A DNA stretch of 6,616 nt from Lachnospiraceae bacterium UBA7060. Its GTDB lineage: Bacteria; Bacillota; Clostridia; Lachnospirales; Lachnospiraceae. Within the stretch, counting starts at the first letter, position 1; each line of letters opens with the position of its first letter. Below the pieces are notes generated by a model. The model made no database searches. It was not told the DNA's origin and saw only the letters and a list, made by a program, of their open reading frames with translations. A program made the position numbers and the translations under genes. Shown here one piece after another: positions 1 to 5,437 of the stretch. The DNA lies in the NCBI GenBank assembly GCA_002493835.1, contig DLAA01000086.1:1-6616 (forward strand), in the 5' to 3' direction.

Positions 1-45
1 CTTGCACTTTTCGCAAATCGGTTTTACTGATGGTCTAACCTTCAT
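1..45 (-). CDS. rpmJ: Ribosomal protein L36 (bL36), N-terminal fragment, runs off the window
   Basis: Only the first 15 codons are present (MKVRPSVKPICEKCK); the gene continues beyond position 1. L36 is a very small large-subunit protein that binds 23S rRNA. Cys11 and Cys14 are visible, so this looks like the zinc-binding (C+) form of the protein; the remaining ligands would lie outside the window. The ATG at 45-43 has a strong ribosome binding site, AGGAGG at 53-58, seven bases upstream. It follows infA in the usual order, but a 255-bp gap with its own promoter separates them. In related bacteria rpsM, rpsK, rpsD, rpoA and rplQ usually follow, and that is inferred here. Confidence 0.95.
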   Translation of the reverse strand, partial: MKVRPSVKPICEKCK

Positions 46-78
46 CTCAAACCCTCCTTTCAAAAAAGACCGTTTTAC

Positions 79-107
79 ATTATAACACCAAATCCTGCCA
101 TTGACAA
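79..107 (-). promoter_or_regulatory. Sigma-A-type promoter upstream of rpmJ
   Basis: On the minus strand there is TTGTCA (102-107), a 17-bp spacer and TATAAT (79-84), with a TG one base before the -10 (TGTTATAAT), which is an extended -10. The -10 is perfect and the -35 has one mismatch to TTGACA. Initiation would fall near 72-73, giving a leader of about 27 nt before the rpmJ ATG. It would let rpmJ and the alpha-operon genes behind it be transcribed independently of the upstream spc genes. This is predicted from sequence only. Confidence 0.85.
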
Positions 108-149
108 GACTATTTACAAACTTTCTGTATCGTTCGATCATGCCCATTC

Positions 150-204
150 ATAAGTTGTCATCTATCGTTTTTCCTCATAATATTTTCTTTGAACGACAAC
201 TTAT
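150..204 (-). repeat. 10-bp perfect inverted repeat in the infA-rpmJ gap
   Basis: ATAAGTTGTC at 150-159 is matched exactly by GACAACTTAT at 195-204, with 35 bases between. Read as minus-strand RNA the stem can grow inward by three pairs, two of them G-U. No T-run follows the stem on either strand, so a classical intrinsic terminator is not supported. It lies about 43 bp upstream of the rpmJ promoter -35, so it could be a hairpin at the 3' end of the infA transcript or a dyad protein-binding site. The role is unknown. Smaller dyads in the same gap are at 213-224 (GGACG/CGTCC) and 254-269. Confidence 0.55.
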
Positions 205-300
205 TTCATGTCGGACGTTCGTCCTATAGAAATGCTTGCGCAAACTGCCCTTTGTGAGCAAGCTCCCACGGTCATTTTGTGCCATCATTTCTGCATGATC

Positions 301-519
301 TCACTTATCACGCCAAATGATTCTTCCCTTAGACAAATCGTAAGGAGATAATTCCAGGGTTACCTTGTCGCCAGGCAGAATGCGGATGAAGTTCTGGCGC
401 AGCTTGCCGCTGATATGCGCCAACACTACATGGCCGTTCTCCAATTCCACCTGAAACATGGTATTGGGAAGCTTTTCAATTACAGTTCCTTCAATCTCAA
501 TTACATCTGCCTTTGACAT
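301..519 (-). CDS. infA: Translation initiation factor IF-1
   Basis: 72 residues, the normal length of bacterial IF-1. IF-1 is a single OB-fold protein that occupies the A site of the 30S subunit during initiation and helps IF-2 and IF-3. The diagnostic pattern runs through the whole protein: IEIEGTVIEKLPNTMFQVELENGH in the N-terminal half (residues 7-30), then HISGKLRQNFIRILPGDKV and ELSPYDLSKGRIIWR to the end. The ATG at 519-517 has a purine-rich AGAGGA about five bases upstream. The start lies inside the last codons of the preceding KOW-domain gene (23-nt overlap, different frame), which suggests coupled translation. rpmJ follows after a 255-bp gap. Confidence 0.98.
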   Translation of the reverse strand: MSKADVIEIEGTVIEKLPNTMFQVELENGHVVLAHISGKLRQNFIRILPGDKVTLELSPYDLSKGRIIWRDK

Positions 520-781
520 CTCTTTCCTCTCTTTCTCTCCGATACTCTTTGATCATTCTTTTAATTTCCAAATCATTGAAACCATTTTCCGGCTTTGCCA
601 ATCTCTTTTTCTTTATGAGCTGTATATGCTTTTTATTTTTCCGCTTCGGCTTTTCTATTGTTCTTCCCTGACCATCAGCTACATATATATACTCGCCTTC
701 CTCCCGTATTATGACATATAAACTTTCTTTGTCATGTCCGGCCTTTGATGTGGCAAGCATTCCAACAATACTATCTTCCAT
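497..781 (-). CDS. KOW-domain RNA-binding protein (L14e/YbzG-like)
   Basis: 94 residues. The N-terminal half reads as a KOW-type SH3-like barrel: VGMLATSKAGHDKESLYVII (residues 6-25), then a strand pair, YIYVADGQGRTIEKP (31-45), and the basic patch PKRKNKKH (45-52). This matches the small KOW proteins that sit between map and infA in many Bacillota (YbzG in Bacillus subtilis), often annotated as L14-like RNA-binding proteins. Binding to rRNA or the ribosome is a family expectation and is not shown here. The C-terminal tail (about 70-94) is highly charged, with RREREER, and looks helical. The ATG at 781-779 has a modest AGGA about seven bases upstream and lies 31 nt after the map stop. The 3' end overlaps infA by 23 nt. 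Confidence 0.88.
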   Translation of the reverse strand: MEDSIVGMLATSKAGHDKESLYVIIREEGEYIYVADGQGRTIEKPKRKNKKHIQLIKKKRLAKPENGFNDLEIKRMIKEYRREREERDVKGRCN

Positions 782-812
782 ACAAAATTCCTGTTTGTGT
801 TTCTACTATATA

Positions 813-1568
813 TTATAATAATGTCAGTATCTCCGGCTCCCTATCAGTAATCAGCACCGTATTCTCATAATGCGCTGACAGCCGGTGATCCGCCGTCACT
901 ACTGTCCAACCGTCATCCAGCCATTCCACCTCACCAGTGCCCAGATTGATCATAGGCTCGATTGCCAAGGTCATACCAGCTTTTAATTTAATCCCTCTTC
1001 GTCTCTGGGGATAATTCGGAATATAGGGCGGCTCATGGAGACAAGTCCCAATACCATGTCCCACCAGATCGTGGACAATACCATAACCATAGGATATCAC
1101 ATAATCTGCGATGGCATTGGAAATGTCATGCAAATGTCTCCCTGCTCTCGCCAGCCCAATTCCTCTGAAAAAGCTTTCTCTCGTCACTCTAATCAGCTTT
1201 TCTGCCTCCCGGGTGATCTCGCCTACCCCGTAGGTTCTGGCCGCATCGGCATGATATCCTTTATAAATCAGCCCCGTATCGAGACTTACAATGTCACCCT
1301 CCTGCAGAATCCGATCTGGACGGGGAATTCCGTGCACAACTTCCTCATTCACAGAGACGCAGACACTCGCGGGATATCCATCATAGTGTAAAAAATTCGG
1401 TGTACCGCCACATTCCCTAATCAACTGCTCACAAGTTGTATCTATATCCTTTGTAGATATCCCGGGGCGTATCGTTTTCGCCAGCTCCTCATGCACCTGG
1501 GCAAGCAGTCTGCCCGCTTCCCTCATCAATTCAATTTCCCGTTCTGATTTGATCGTGACCGCTGCCAT
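813..1568 (-). CDS. map: Methionine aminopeptidase, type I
   Basis: 251 residues. It removes the initiator methionine from nascent proteins in the cytoplasm. All catalytic residues are in place and match the Escherichia coli numbering: His79 (in VVHGIP), metal ligands Asp97 and Asp108, His171 (GHGIG), His178 (LHEPP), Glu204 (IEPM) and Glu235 (YENTV). There is no N-terminal zinc-finger or SH3-binding extension, so this is the short type Ia form. The ATG at 1568-1566 has AGGAG five bases upstream, and that site overlaps the adk stop codon, so adk and map are probably translationally coupled. The C-terminus REPEILTLL is typical of the family. Confidence 0.98.
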   Translation of the reverse strand: MAAVTIKSEREIELMREAGRLLAQVHEELAKTIRPGISTKDIDTTCEQLIRECGGTPNFLHYDGYPASVCVSVNEEVVHGIPRPDRILQEGDIVSLDTGLIYKGYHADAARTYGVGEITREAEKLIRVTRESFFRGIGLARAGRHLHDISNAIADYVISYGYGIVHDLVGHGIGTCLHEPPYIPNYPQRRRGIKLKAGMTLAIEPMINLGTGEVEWLDDGWTVVTADHRLSAHYENTVLITDREPEILTLL

Positions 1569-1576
1569 ACCTGCTC

Positions 1577-2218
1577 CTACTTTAAGATCTCCTTAATCGC
1601 CTTGAATACATCCTGCATTTCCTGTGTGCCGTCAACATTGCACAACACACCCTTTGCAGCATAAAAATCAATTAGAGGCTGTGTCTGCTCCTGGTATACC
1701 CGCAGACGCTTTTCTACCGTCTCCGGCTTGTCGTCATCGCGCAGCACAAGCGTCTCGCCGCAATCATCACAAATTCCTTCTTTTTTCGGCGGTACGTGCT
1801 CGATATGATAAGTCGCGCCGCAGGAAAGACATGCGCGTCTACCGCTCATTCTGCGGATAATATTTTCATCCGGTACTTCCACATTAATGGCATAATCAAT
1901 TTGATCACCGAGCTTATTCAGTGCCTCCTCCAGCACCTCGGCCTGCGGAATCGTTCTCGGAAATCCGTCCAGTACATATCCGTCCTTGCAGTCTTCCTTC
2001 TTCACTCTGTCAAGAAGAATCCGCACAGTCAGCTCATCAGGAACCAAAAGTCCCTGATCCATATATTCCTTTGCCTCCATGCCAAGTTCAGTTCCATTCT
2101 TTATGTTCATACGGAACATATCTCCGGTAGAGACGTGTGGAATATGATATTCCTCCGCAATCATTTTCGCCTGTGTTCCTTTTCCTGCACCAGGTGCCCC
2201 CAGCATTATTATTTTCAT
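1577..2218 (-). CDS. adk: Adenylate kinase, zinc-lid type
   Basis: 213 residues from the ATG at 2218-2216, the usual length for long bacterial adenylate kinases. It interconverts ATP plus AMP and two ADP. Visible elements are the P-loop GAPGAGKGT (residues 7-15), AMP-binding TGDMFR (31-36) with Arg36, DGFPRT (84-89) with Arg88, and a lid with Cys130, Cys133, Cys150 and Cys153, the zinc-binding set common in Gram-positive bacteria. The frame stays open to 2278, but the extra 20 residues (MRLYVSAKC...) are absent from the family, and the purine-rich AGAGG four bases before the chosen ATG supports the short form. An in-frame ATG at 2245 is a weaker alternative. It follows secY after a 109-bp gap. 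Confidence 0.97.
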   Translation of the reverse strand: MKIIMLGAPGAGKGTQAKMIAEEYHIPHVSTGDMFRMNIKNGTELGMEAKEYMDQGLLVPDELTVRILLDRVKKEDCKDGYVLDGFPRTIPQAEVLEEALNKLGDQIDYAINVEVPDENIIRRMSGRRACLSCGATYHIEHVPPKKEGICDDCGETLVLRDDDKPETVEKRLRVYQEQTQPLIDFYAAKGVLCNVDGTQEMQDVFKAIKEILK

Positions 2219-2278
2219 TTTTCCTCTTTTCCTCTTTTTCTCCATTCCGGAGCACTTTGCACTGACATATAGACGCAA

Positions 2279-2313
2279 GGTAAGGGACGTGCTGTTAGTT
2301 TGCCGTCCCTACC
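2279..2313 (-). repeat. Hairpin between secY and adk
   Basis: In the minus-strand transcript AGGGACG (2304-2310) pairs with CGTCCCT (2283-2289) across a 14-nt loop. A bulged base followed by GGT/ACC extends the stem to ten pairs. No U-run follows, so it does not look like a full Rho-independent terminator. It lies 15-50 nt after the secY stop and could mark a processing or attenuation point between the ribosomal-protein part of the operon and adk-map-infA. Function is inferred only. Confidence 0.55.
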
Positions 2314-2327
2314 CGTCCAGTCATTCA

Positions 2328-3641
2328 TTAATCATTTAAAAAACCCTTATAATTGCGGACAAGCATCTGTGACTCGATCTGCTTAACCGTCTCAAGCACC
2401 ACGCTGACAATAATAATCAGACTGGTTCCGCCGAAGGACACGCTCGCGCCAAATACACCGTTAAAGAAGTATGGTACTACACATACGATAGTAAGACCGA
2501 TCGCTCCTATAAAAACGATATAATTTAACAGCTTGGACAGATAATCGCTGGTAGGCCTGCCAGGTCTGATACCTGGGATAAATCCACCCTGTTTTTTCAT
2601 ATTATCCGCAATCTCCATCGGATTGAAAGTGATGGATGTATAAAAGTATGCAAAGAACACCACCAATAAAATATATATCACCAGACCGATTGAATACACC
2701 AGATGATCCGGATTACACCAATAGTTTGAATTAAGCCCGCGGAGGATCTCTCCCCATATACCTGTACCAGTAATGTTAAACAGGGAACAAATCACTACAG
2801 GCAGCTGCATCAGGGATGATGCAAAGATGACCGGAATTACACCGGAGGTATTAACCTTCAACGGAATGTTTGTGGTCTGTCCGCCCACCATTTTTCTGCC
2901 CTGCACTTTTTTCGCGTACTGTACCGGAATTTTTCTCACACCATCATTTAAGATGATAACCAAAACCACCATCAGAACAATAATTGCGACAATGATAATC
3001 GCCGCCACCGCTCCCTTAGCAATGGATTTGCCAATCACAAACTGCTCAAAGAGCTGTGCAATATCCTGGGGCATACGAGAGAGAATATTGATCGTCAACA
3101 CGATGGAAATACCGTTGCCAACTCCATTCTCCGTAATTCGCTCGCCGATCCACATCAGAAATGCGCTGCCCGCTGTGAGTGCCACTATAACAGTGATGAC
3201 ATTCATCACATTATAAGTCTCAAGAAGGCCCTGCCGTCCAAAACCGATCGCCATCACACCGGATTCAATCAAAGCAAGCGCAACCGTCACATATCTCGTA
3301 ATAGATGCGATCTTCTTACGCCCATCCGCGCCGTCTCTCTGCATCTCCTCCAGCTTCGGAATCGCAATTGTCATAAGCTGCATAATAATTGAAGATGTAA
3401 TATAAGGCGTAATATTAAGCGCGAGAATGGACATGTTCAAAAAAGATCCACCCGTAAAAGCATCAAAAAAATTAAATGCATCGCCGGTCTGGCTTTCAAA
3501 CCATCTTGCAAAATAGGTCCTGTCCACACCAGGCACGGGCAGCTGTGATCCGAGACGAATCACAAGCAGCATGAGAAAAGTAAAGAAAATTTTATTTCTG
3601 ATTTCCTTGATCTTAAAAGCGTTTTTTAGGGTTGTAAACAT
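2328..3641 (-). CDS. secY: Protein translocase subunit SecY
   Basis: 437 residues, close to the usual 430-440. It forms the membrane pore of the SecYEG translocon for secretion and membrane insertion. Ten membrane segments can be read, the first at about 18-35. Conserved blocks are SFLNMSILALNITPYITSSI (66-85), GERITENGVGNGISI (166-180), RKIPVQYAKKVQGRK (236-250), VNTSGVIPVIFASS (263-276), the cytosolic KKQGGFIPGIRPG loop (349-361) and the C-terminal VRNYKGF (428-434). The ATG at 3641-3639 shares its A with the rplO stop (TAATG), and AGGTGAT lies within the end of rplO, so the two genes are probably translated in a coupled way. This is the usual position in the spc operon. Confidence 0.98.
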   Translation of the reverse strand: MFTTLKNAFKIKEIRNKIFFTFLMLLVIRLGSQLPVPGVDRTYFARWFESQTGDAFNFFDAFTGGSFLNMSILALNITPYITSSIIMQLMTIAIPKLEEMQRDGADGRKKIASITRYVTVALALIESGVMAIGFGRQGLLETYNVMNVITVIVALTAGSAFLMWIGERITENGVGNGISIVLTINILSRMPQDIAQLFEQFVIGKSIAKGAVAAIIIVAIIVLMVVLVIILNDGVRKIPVQYAKKVQGRKMVGGQTTNIPLKVNTSGVIPVIFASSLMQLPVVICSLFNITGTGIWGEILRGLNSNYWCNPDHLVYSIGLVIYILLVVFFAYFYTSITFNPMEIADNMKKQGGFIPGIRPGRPTSDYLSKLLNYIVFIGAIGLTIVCVVPYFFNGVFGASVSFGGTSLIIIVSVVLETVKQIESQMLVRNYKGFLND

Positions 3642-4081
3642 TAGATCACCTCTGCTGTTCCACCAAGTGCCTCGATTTTTTCCTTCGCGGATGCGCTGAA
3701 GGCATTTACCTTCACGTCGAGCTTCTTAGTAAGTTCTCCGTTCCCAAGGATCTTAACGCCATCACGTGGATTCTTTATGATTCCTTTTTCAATCAATGTA
3801 TCTACATCAACCGTCGTGCCATTGTCAAATACCTCAAGTACGCTCAAATTGAGAGCCACGATTTCTTTCGTGTTCCTGTTAGTAAAACCTCTCTTGGGGA
3901 GACGTCTGTACAAAGGCATCTGGCCGCCCTCGAAGCCCGGCCTGGTGGCACCGGAACGCGCTTTCTGACCCTTATGACCTTTGCCAGCCGTCTTGCCATT
4001 ACCAGAACCATGCCCGCGGCCTCTTCTGAAGTTATCGCTGTGCACAGAGCCTGCAGCAGGTCTTAAATTCGATAATTCCAT
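3641..4081 (-). CDS. rplO: Ribosomal protein L15 (uL15)
   Basis: 146 residues from the ATG at 4081-4079 (MELSNLRPAAGS). L15 is a late-assembling 50S protein. The N-terminal half is the family's glycine- and arginine-rich extension (RRGRGHGSGNGKTAGKGHKG, about 19-38), followed by GFEGGQMPLYRRLPKRGF (49-66), which enters the rRNA core; the C-terminal half is the globular domain. A GTG two codons upstream (4087-4085) is in frame but abuts the AAGGAGGT site with no spacing, whereas the chosen ATG is six bases from it. That ribosome binding site lies over the rpmD stop codon. The stop overlaps the secY start by one base. Confidence 0.97.
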   Translation of the reverse strand: MELSNLRPAAGSVHSDNFRRGRGHGSGNGKTAGKGHKGQKARSGATRPGFEGGQMPLYRRLPKRGFTNRNTKEIVALNLSVLEVFDNGTTVDVDTLIEKGIIKNPRDGVKILGNGELTKKLDVKVNAFSASAKEKIEALGGTAEVI

Positions 4082-4087
4082 TTTCAC

Positions 4088-4095
4088 ACCTCCTT
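4088..4095 (-). promoter_or_regulatory. Ribosome binding site of rplO, decides its start
   Basis: AAGGAGGT, a near-perfect match to the 16S rRNA tail, six bases before the ATG at 4081 and zero bases before the competing GTG at 4087. It includes two bases of the rpmD stop codon, so a ribosome finishing rpmD would sit over it. Confidence 0.85.
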
Positions 4096-4279
4096 ATGCC
4101 TCTTCAACCTTAACCATATGCCTAATCTTCTGAATCTGACCTCTGGTCGCCGCATTATCAGGCAGCTCCACTGTCTGATGAAGCTTCTTAAGTCCCATAG
4201 CCGTCACCGTAGCGCGCGCCTTGGGCACTTGGCCGATCGTAGATCTGACTAAAGTGATCTTTAATTTTTTATCTGCCAT
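4094..4279 (-). CDS. rpmD: Ribosomal protein L30 (uL30)
   Basis: 61 residues, the normal size of bacterial L30, a small 50S protein. The sequence MADKKLKITLVRSTIG, then ATVTAMGLKKLHQTVELPD and a C-terminal QIQKIRHMVKVEE is the whole family pattern. The frame is open upstream to 4336, but those residues are foreign to L30. GGAG at 4286-4289, six bases before the ATG at 4279-4277, supports the short form. An in-frame ATG at 4291 (MESK...) lacks an obvious site. The gene is separated from rpsE by an unusually long 239-bp gap full of inverted repeats, whereas rplO follows at once. Confidence 0.96.
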   Translation of the reverse strand: MADKKLKITLVRSTIGQVPKARATVTAMGLKKLHQTVELPDNAATRGQIQKIRHMVKVEEA

Positions 4280-4307
4280 CTTACTCTCCATTCCGGAACG
4301 TCCACGC

Positions 4308-4344
4308 GATGAGCAGCGCAAATCATAAATTTGCATCTGCCATC
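4308..4344 (-). repeat. Imperfect 14-bp stem-loop upstream of rpmD
   Basis: In the minus-strand RNA GATG (4341-4344) pairs with CATC (4308-4311), GCAG (4337-4340) with CTGC (4313-4316), and GCAAAT (4329-4334) with ATTTGC (4318-4323), around the 5-nt loop TTATG. One bulged base and a 2x1 internal loop interrupt the stem. No U-run follows. It ends 29 nt before the rpmD start, so it could affect translation or mRNA stability. Confidence 0.5.
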
Positions 4345-4377
4345 AAAAAAATTTTTGACGCTCCTGCACAAATTTGT

Positions 4378-4395
4378 GTCTGAACTTGTTCAGAC
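4378..4395 (-). repeat. Perfect 7-bp hairpin with CAAG loop
   Basis: GTCTGAA, loop CAAG, TTCAGAC in the minus-strand direction. It directly abuts, and shares one base with, the palindrome CACAAATTTGTG at 4367-4378. No T-tract follows immediately, so termination is not supported. Confidence 0.5.
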
Positions 4396-4518
4396 GGTTC
4401 CCTCCTGATCTGAAATCTGTACAGAGAATGCCTGTTCTTTGGCACACTCTTATGCGAGACGTAAATATTCTTTGCGATGCAGCCTCTGCTGCAAGCATTA
4501 GAACATCTTCCCGCATTG

Positions 4519-5028
4519 TTATGCACGGATCTCTTCTGCGGATTTGCCGCGGTTTTTAGCCACTTCCTCAGGAGTCTTTAACTGGCTTAAGCCTGCGATC
4601 GTAGCCAGCACCACGTTCTGCTTATTGTTGGATCCCAAGGATTTCGTACGGATATTCTTTATACCTGCAAGCTCGCACACCACACGGGCAGGACCACCTG
4701 CGATAATACCTGTACCTTCCGGAGCTCTCTTCAGCAAAACAGAGGCAGAGCCAAATTTCCCGACAAAATCATGTGTGATACTGTTTTTATCATCCATAGC
4801 AACATTCACCAAATTCTTGATCGCATCTTCCTTACCTTTACGGATCGCCTCAGGGATTTCAGTCGCTTTGCCAAGGCCCGCACCAACATGGCCGTTGCTG
4901 TCGCCAACTACCACAAGAGCTGTGAAGCGCATGTTACGACCACCCTTGACAACCTTGGTTACACGCTTGATTGTCACAACTTTCTCAGTGAGTTCTAACT
5001 GACTTACGTCAATAATTGTACGTCTCAT
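4519..5028 (-). CDS. rpsE: Ribosomal protein S5 (uS5)
   Basis: 169 residues, the normal length. S5 is a 30S protein near the decoding region, with roles in accuracy and in unwinding mRNA at the entry tunnel. The N-terminal double-stranded-RNA-binding-like domain covers about 12-75. It includes the loop RVTKVVKGGRNMRF (22-35), the region where spectinomycin-resistance changes occur in other bacteria; the sequence here looks like wild type. The C-terminal domain has GTGIIAGGPARVV (105-117) and TKSLGSNNKQNVVLAT (128-143). The ATG at 5028-5026 is 20 nt after rplR, with a rather distant GGGAG (5041-5045). The stop is followed by an unusually long spacer before rpmD. Confidence 0.98.
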   Translation of the reverse strand: MRRTIIDVSQLELTEKVVTIKRVTKVVKGGRNMRFTALVVVGDSNGHVGAGLGKATEIPEAIRKGKEDAIKNLVNVAMDDKNSITHDFVGKFGSASVLLKRAPEGTGIIAGGPARVVCELAGIKNIRTKSLGSNNKQNVVLATIAGLSQLKTPEEVAKNRGKSAEEIRA

Positions 5029-5048
5029 GTGATCTCTCTTCTCCCTTC

Positions 5049-5417
5049 CTAGAATTCCAGGCCAGCTTCTCTGGCCGCGTCCGCTAATGCTGCAATCTTA
5101 CCTTGATAAATGAAACCGCCTCTATCAAAGACAACAGTTTTGATGCCCTTCTCAATTGCTCTTTTAGCGATCACTGTTCCCACATATGCTGCCGCCTCAA
5201 CGTCATTGGTCCTCTTAAGCTCGCTTCCGACACTCTTCTCTAGAGTCGATGCAGAAACTAAGGTATTTCCAACCGTATCGTCAATAATTTGAGCATACAT
5301 ATGATTATTGCTTCTGAACACAGCCAGACGCGGCCTCTCAGCGGTACCGCTGAAACGGTTGCGCATTCTGTTATGTTTCTTAACGCGAACTTTTTGTCTC
5401 GATTCCTTCTTAACCAT
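5049..5417 (-). CDS. rplR: Ribosomal protein L18 (uL18)
   Basis: 122 residues from the ATG at 5417-5415 (MVKKESRQKVRVKKH). L18 binds 5S rRNA and helps dock it into the central protuberance of the 50S subunit. Conserved blocks are FSGTAERPRLAVFRSNNHMY (about 22-41), AQIIDD, and the C-terminal VVFDRGGFIYQGKIAALADA. An in-frame ATG two codons upstream (5423-5421) gives 124 residues, but it is only three bases from the AAGGAG site, whereas the chosen ATG is nine bases away, so the shorter form is preferred. The junctions are 20 nt to rpsE and 20 nt from rplF. Confidence 0.96.
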   Translation of the reverse strand: MVKKESRQKVRVKKHNRMRNRFSGTAERPRLAVFRSNNHMYAQIIDDTVGNTLVSASTLEKSVGSELKRTNDVEAAAYVGTVIAKRAIEKGIKTVVFDRGGFIYQGKIAALADAAREAGLEF

Positions 5418-5426
5418 TTCCATACT

Positions 5427-5432
5427 CTCCTT
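5427..5432 (-). promoter_or_regulatory. Ribosome binding site of rplR, bears on its start
   Basis: AAGGAG lies nine bases before the ATG at 5417 and three bases before the ATG at 5423. The spacing favours the downstream start, but either could be used, and the two products differ by only two residues. Confidence 0.65.
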
Positions 5433-5437
5433 ATCTG

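Larger units (their letters stand above)
4280..4518 (-). other. Expanded rpsE-rpmD spacer rich in inverted repeats
   Basis: This spacer holds no recognisable gene. It contains a run of dyads: TGCAGC/GCTGCA (4478-4493, 4-nt loop), GTCTGAA/TTCAGAC (4378-4395, loop CAAG), the 12-bp palindrome CACAAATTTGTG (4367-4378), an A/T palindrome (4343-4358), the long stem-loop at 4308-4344, and TTCC/GGAG around the rpmD ribosome binding site. An open frame of 67 codons (4323-4526, GTG start inside the end of rpsE) crosses it, but I recognise no family and see no ribosome binding site of quality. Spacers at this position are usually only a few tens of bases. A structured intercistronic RNA or the remains of inserted repeat elements are the two readings. 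Confidence 0.6.

Noticed and set aside
812..817. TATAAT on the minus strand at the end of map, as a promoter for the KOW gene
   Set aside because: There is no -35-like hexamer at 16-18 bp and no TG extension; it is part of an A/T-rich palindrome around the map stop codon.
1035..1391. 118-codon plus-strand open frame opposite map
   Set aside because: It is an antisense shadow of methionine aminopeptidase with no recognisable domain.
1796..2272. 158-codon plus-strand open frame opposite adk
   Set aside because: It is antisense to adk, whose P-loop, lid cysteines and length are all intact.
2216..2278. Twenty-residue N-terminal extension of adenylate kinase
   Set aside because: The family begins a few residues before the P-loop, and a purine-rich binding site precedes the ATG at 2218. 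The extension is simply open frame in the spacer.
2773..3216. 147-codon plus-strand open frame opposite secY
   Set aside because: It is antisense to a conserved membrane protein gene, whose codon pattern readily leaves the opposite strand open.
4085..4087. GTG start for rplO giving two extra residues
   Set aside because: It abuts the AAGGAGGT site with no spacing; the ATG at 4081 is six bases away and matches the family N-terminus.
4343..4358. Intrinsic terminator at the A/T palindrome (TCAAAAA and TTTTTGA)
   Set aside because: The stem is only A-U rich with a two-base loop, and there is no GC stem before the T-run, so it would not terminate well.
4544..5002. 152-codon plus-strand open frame opposite rpsE
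   Set aside because: It lies wholly antisense to the clearly identified S5 gene, resembles no family and has no upstream ribosome binding site of note.
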